A DNA stretch of 33,613 nucleotides, from positions 1 through 33,613 of the forward strand of contig CANMJA010000041.1 in assembly GCA_947498055.1 (NCBI GenBank). Reading direction: 5' to 3'. The notes beneath the pieces are model-generated. The model saw only the letters and a program-made list of their open reading frames with translations. It did not search any database and was not told the origin of the DNA. Positions within the stretch are counted from its first letter, which is position 1, and each line of letters begins with the position of its first letter. This document shows positions 31,065 to 33,613 of the stretch, piece by piece. The stretch comes from an uncultured Tenacibaculum sp. GTDB taxonomy: Bacteria > Bacteroidota > Bacteroidia > Flavobacteriales > Flavobacteriaceae. Position numbers and translations under genes: made by a program.

Positions 31065-33368
31065 ATGAAATATCAAATTAGAAAAAAACTTATAATTTTT
31101 GGAGCTGCTTTATTTCTTTTTAGATGTTCGAGTGATCAAAAGAAGAATTCAATGATAGACACTAAAAATACCACCATAAATAAAAAAGTAGATTCATTAC
31201 TTTCGAAAATGACTATCGAAGAAAAGGTAGGCCAAATGAATCAATATAATGGTTTCTGGGATGTTACTGGGCCTGTACCTGAAGAAGGTAATGCAAAAAA
31301 TAAATACGAACACCTTAGAAAAGGTTGGGTAGGCTCTATGCTAAATGTTAGAGGTACCGAAAACGTAAAAGCAGTTCAACGAATTGCGGTTGAAGAAACA
31401 CGATTAGGAATTCCTTTAATTATTGGCTTTGATGTTATTCATGGTTATAAAACACTAAGCCCTATTCCCCTTGCAGAAGCTGCTAGTTGGGATTTAAAAG
31501 CTATTGAAAAATCTTCTAGAGTTGCTGCTATCGAAGCATCTGCATCTGGTATTAACTGGACCTTTGCTCCTATGGTAGACATTTCTAGAGATGTACGTTG
31601 GGGGAGAGTTATGGAAGGCGCAGGAGAAGACCCATATTTAGGTTCTAAAGTTGCAAAAGCTCGTGTTAAAGGGTTCCAAGGAGACGACTTATCTAAAAAC
31701 AATACTATTGCTGCTTGTGCAAAACATTTTGCTGCATATGGTTTTTCTGAAGCTGGTAAAGAATACAATACAGTAGATATTGGTACTTCAACTTTACATA
31801 ATATGGTATTACCTCCTTTTAAAGCCGCTGTAGACGCTGGGGTAAAAACTTTAATGAATTCTTTTAATGAATTAAATGGGGTACCTGTTACTGCTAGTAA
31901 ATATTTACAGCGTGATATTTTAAAAGATAAATGGAATTTTGATGGATTTGTTATTTCTGATTGGGCCTCTATTAATGAAATTATAATTTGGGGGCATGCA
32001 GAAAACAAAAAAGAAGCTGCTAAATTAGCTGCTACTGCTGGTTCTGATATGGATATGGAAGGCTATGTATATGTTAAAGAATTAGCTAATCTGGTAAAAG
32101 AAGGAACCATTAAAGAAGAAATAGTAGATGATGCTGTTAGAAGAATACTAAAAGTAAAATTCGAATTAGGGTTATTCGATGACCCTTATAGATATTGTGA
32201 TGCTACAAATGAAAAAGAAAATATTGGTACTAAAGAACATCACGATGCTGTTTTAGATGTTGCTAAAAAATCTATCGTATTACTTAAAAATGAGAACAAC
32301 ATTCTACCTTTAAAAAAGAAAGGTCAAAAAATTGCTCTTATTGGGCCTTTGGCAGACGATAAAAATAGTCCGTTAGGAAGTTGGAGACTAGGATCTGATG
32401 ATAATACTGCCATTTCTCTTTTAGAAGGTATGCAAAATTATAAAGAGAATACCTTAGTTTTTGAAAAAGGAGTAGACTTATTTAATGGTGACGTTGCCTT
32501 CACACAACAAGTACATGTAAATACTACAGATCGTTCTAAAATTAGCAAAGCTGTAGCTGCTGCTAAAAATGCCGATGTTGTAATAATGACACTTGGTGAA
32601 CACGGTTTTCAAAGTGGAGAAGGAAGAAGTAGAACAGAAATAGATTTACCAGGGCTACAACAAGAGCTTTTAGAAGCTGTTTACAAAGTAAACAAAAACA
32701 TTGTACTTGTTTTACACAACGGTAGACCTTTAGCTATTGAATGGGCTGACGAAAATATTCCTGCAATTGTTGAAGCTTGGCAATTAGGTTCGCAATCGGG
32801 TAATGCTATTGCGGAGGTACTGTATGGTGATTATAACCCGAGTGGAAAACTTCCTATGACTTTTCCTAGAAATATAGGACAAACTCCTATTTATTATAAT
32901 TATAAAAGTACAGGTAGACCTAATAAAGAACCACATGTTTTTTGGTCGCATTACATAGATTCTGAGAATACTCCATTATATCCTTTTGGACACGGGTTAA
33001 GTTATTCTTCTTTCGAATACACTAATTTTACTGTGCATGGTGGAAATAGTTTTTCTGTAAACGATACCGTAAAAGTTAGTGTCGATTTAAAAAACACAGG
33101 TGCTATTGATGGTAAAGAAGTAGTACAATTATATATTAGAGATTTAGTTGGTAGTGTTACTAGACCAGTTAGAGAATTAAAAGGTTTTGAATTGGTTCCT
33201 TTAAAAGCAGGAGAAAGTAAAACAATTACGTTTAACCTTTCTAAAAATGAATTAGGTTTCTTTAATAATGATGGTGATTTTATAGTGGAACCAGGTAAAT
33301 TTCAAGTTTTTATTGGAGGTAGTTCTATTACTAAACTAGAAAAAAGTTTTGAACTGATTAAAAAATAA
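31065..33368 (+). CDS. bglX: Second GH3 beta-glucosidase (BglX-like), probable lipoprotein
   Basis: This 767-aa family 3 glycoside hydrolase is a paralogue of the operon GH3. Its TIM barrel has INWTFAPMVDISRDVRWGR, CAKHFAAYG and GFVISDWAS with nucleophile Asp299. The second domain has KSIVLLKNE and SGEGRSRTEIDLPG, and the fibronectin-III-like end has VDLKNTGAIDGKEVVQLYI and PVRELKGFEL. The signal ends in ALFLFRC with Cys21; Arg just before the Cys is unusual for a lipobox, but the following SSD and hydrophobic run favour a lipoprotein. It probably hydrolyses terminal beta-glucosides. Its own -7-like box and terminator suggest a separate transcription unit beside the AraC-type regulator. Having two exported GH3 enzymes suggests different linkages or different cellular locations. 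Confidence 0.92.
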   Translation: MKYQIRKKLIIFGAALFLFRCSSDQKKNSMIDTKNTTINKKVDSLLSKMTIEEKVGQMNQYNGFWDVTGPVPEEGNAKNKYEHLRKGWVGSMLNVRGTENVKAVQRIAVEETRLGIPLIIGFDVIHGYKTLSPIPLAEAASWDLKAIEKSSRVAAIEASASGINWTFAPMVDISRDVRWGRVMEGAGEDPYLGSKVAKARVKGFQGDDLSKNNTIAACAKHFAAYGFSEAGKEYNTVDIGTSTLHNMVLPPFKAAVDAGVKTLMNSFNELNGVPVTASKYLQRDILKDKWNFDGFVISDWASINEIIIWGHAENKKEAAKLAATAGSDMDMEGYVYVKELANLVKEGTIKEEIVDDAVRRILKVKFELGLFDDPYRYCDATNEKENIGTKEHHDAVLDVAKKSIVLLKNENNILPLKKKGQKIALIGPLADDKNSPLGSWRLGSDDNTAISLLEGMQNYKENTLVFEKGVDLFNGDVAFTQQVHVNTTDRSKISKAVAAAKNADVVIMTLGEHGFQSGEGRSRTEIDLPGLQQELLEAVYKVNKNIVLVLHNGRPLAIEWADENIPAIVEAWQLGSQSGNAIAEVLYGDYNPSGKLPMTFPRNIGQTPIYYNYKSTGRPNKEPHVFWSHYIDSENTPLYPFGHGLSYSSFEYTNFTVHGGNSFSVNDTVKVSVDLKNTGAIDGKEVVQLYIRDLVGSVTRPVRELKGFELVPLKAGESKTITFNLSKNELGFFNNDGDFIVEPGKFQVFIGGSSITKLEKSFELIKK

Positions 33369-33386
33369 TACTTTCATGTAGTATTA
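33366..33386 (+). terminator. Small hairpin overlapping the GH3 stop codon
   Basis: TAATACT (33366-33372) pairs with AGTATTA (33380-33386) around a 7-nt loop. The TAA stop codon is part of the stem. It is AT-rich and lacks a T run, so it is more likely a 3' stabilising structure than a terminator. Confidence 0.35.
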
Positions 33387-33405
33387 TACTAAGATTATAG
33401 GTTTT

Positions 33406-33440
33406 AAAAACGCTCTTTTATTTTATAAAAGGGCGTTTTT
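33406..33440 (+). terminator. Intrinsic terminator after the second GH3 gene
   Basis: The left arm 33407-33421 (AAAACGCTCTTTTAT) and right arm 33425-33439 (ATAAAAGGGCGTTTT) form a 15-bp stem with a TTT loop. The only non-Watson-Crick position is a G-T pair, and T-rich sequence follows. It lies about 40 nt past the GH3 stop. Its A-rich left flank would let it work on the minus strand too. Confidence 0.85.
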
Positions 33441-33559
33441 GTTTTTGAAAATTCCACTAATTATTTATAGATATCTATTTCGTACTAAAATATTTATCTT
33501 TTAAAAATATAAGCATTCAAACACTTCATCAAAGTTAATATAATACCATTTATAATATG

Positions 33560-33574
33560 ATATTACTGTAATAT
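33560..33574. promoter_or_regulatory. 15-bp palindrome upstream of a possible gene start
   Basis: ATATTAC and GTAATAT flank a single T in perfect symmetry, ending 15 nt before the ATG at 33590. This placement fits an operator at the promoter of the next gene, but only a short stretch of that gene is visible. Confidence 0.3.
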
Positions 33575-33589
33575 TTTGTATCTTGTATT

Positions 33590-33613
33590 ATGCCCAAGAA
33601 GATAAGTTTACCG
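33590..33613 (+). CDS. Possible start of next gene (partial)
   Basis: An ATG at 33590 opens a frame reading MPKKISLP to the window edge, downstream of the GH3 terminator and a palindrome. MPKKISL resembles how some LacI-type regulators begin, but eight codons cannot establish either a real gene or its family. Confidence 0.3.

Noticed and set aside
31445..32008. Minus-strand 187-codon frame
   Set aside because: It is antisense to the catalytic barrel of the second GH3 gene and has no recognisable motif.

Overview
The window looks like a chromosomal segment of a marine-type Bacteroidota, most likely a Flavobacteriaceae. The evidence is the low G+C (about 30% by eye), a SusC/SusD pair, many Bacteroidota-style lipoproteins (short signal then Cys), and a giant thrombospondin-type-3/SprB-like surface protein. 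I cannot name genus or species. No tRNA, rRNA, CRISPR array, insertion sequence or phage gene was seen.

Region 1 (1-10217, minus strand): one open frame runs through the first 10.2 kb and off the left edge, at least 3405 codons. It encodes a giant secreted mosaic protein. After an unusually long N-terminal leader, calcium-binding thrombospondin type-3 (TSP3) stretches alternate with different beta-sandwich domains, among them an L-type-lectin-like domain and a choice-of-anchor-U-like domain. Four near-identical DNA cassettes are embedded in it. The last visible part resembles SprB/gliding-adhesin repeats. About 0.8 kb of very AT-rich DNA (10218-11035) separates it from region 2.

Region 2 (11036-29825, minus strand): eleven tightly packed co-directional genes form a polysaccharide/oligosaccharide utilisation locus. 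In transcription order: susC, susD, [hairpin], a 1094-aa FG-GAP/ASPIC lipoprotein, an SMP-30/gluconolactonase lipoprotein, a GH3 beta-glucosidase lipoprotein, a fused gluconokinase-6-phosphogluconate dehydrogenase, a GntP gluconate permease, a LacI regulator, a GPH sugar symporter, a cellobiose-2-epimerase-like enzyme and a Cip1-like lipoprotein. Region 3 (30062-33368, plus strand) holds a divergent AraC-type regulator and a second GH3 beta-glucosidase, closed by a good intrinsic terminator. A possible next gene starts at 33590.

How the genes may work together (inference): SusCD imports a short beta-glucoside across the outer membrane and the GH3 enzymes hydrolyse it. The lactonase opens an aldonolactone, GntP imports gluconate, and the fused kinase/dehydrogenase carries gluconate via 6-phosphogluconate to ribulose-5-phosphate. 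The GPH symporter and 2-epimerase would handle an intact disaccharide in parallel. No endo-acting glycanase of a family I recognise and no glucose dehydrogenase is encoded here. The locus therefore reads as a system for oligosaccharides, possibly oxidised (aldonic-acid-ended) beta-glucosides. This gluconate branch inside a SusCD locus, with its two-enzyme fusion, is the most interesting part of the window.
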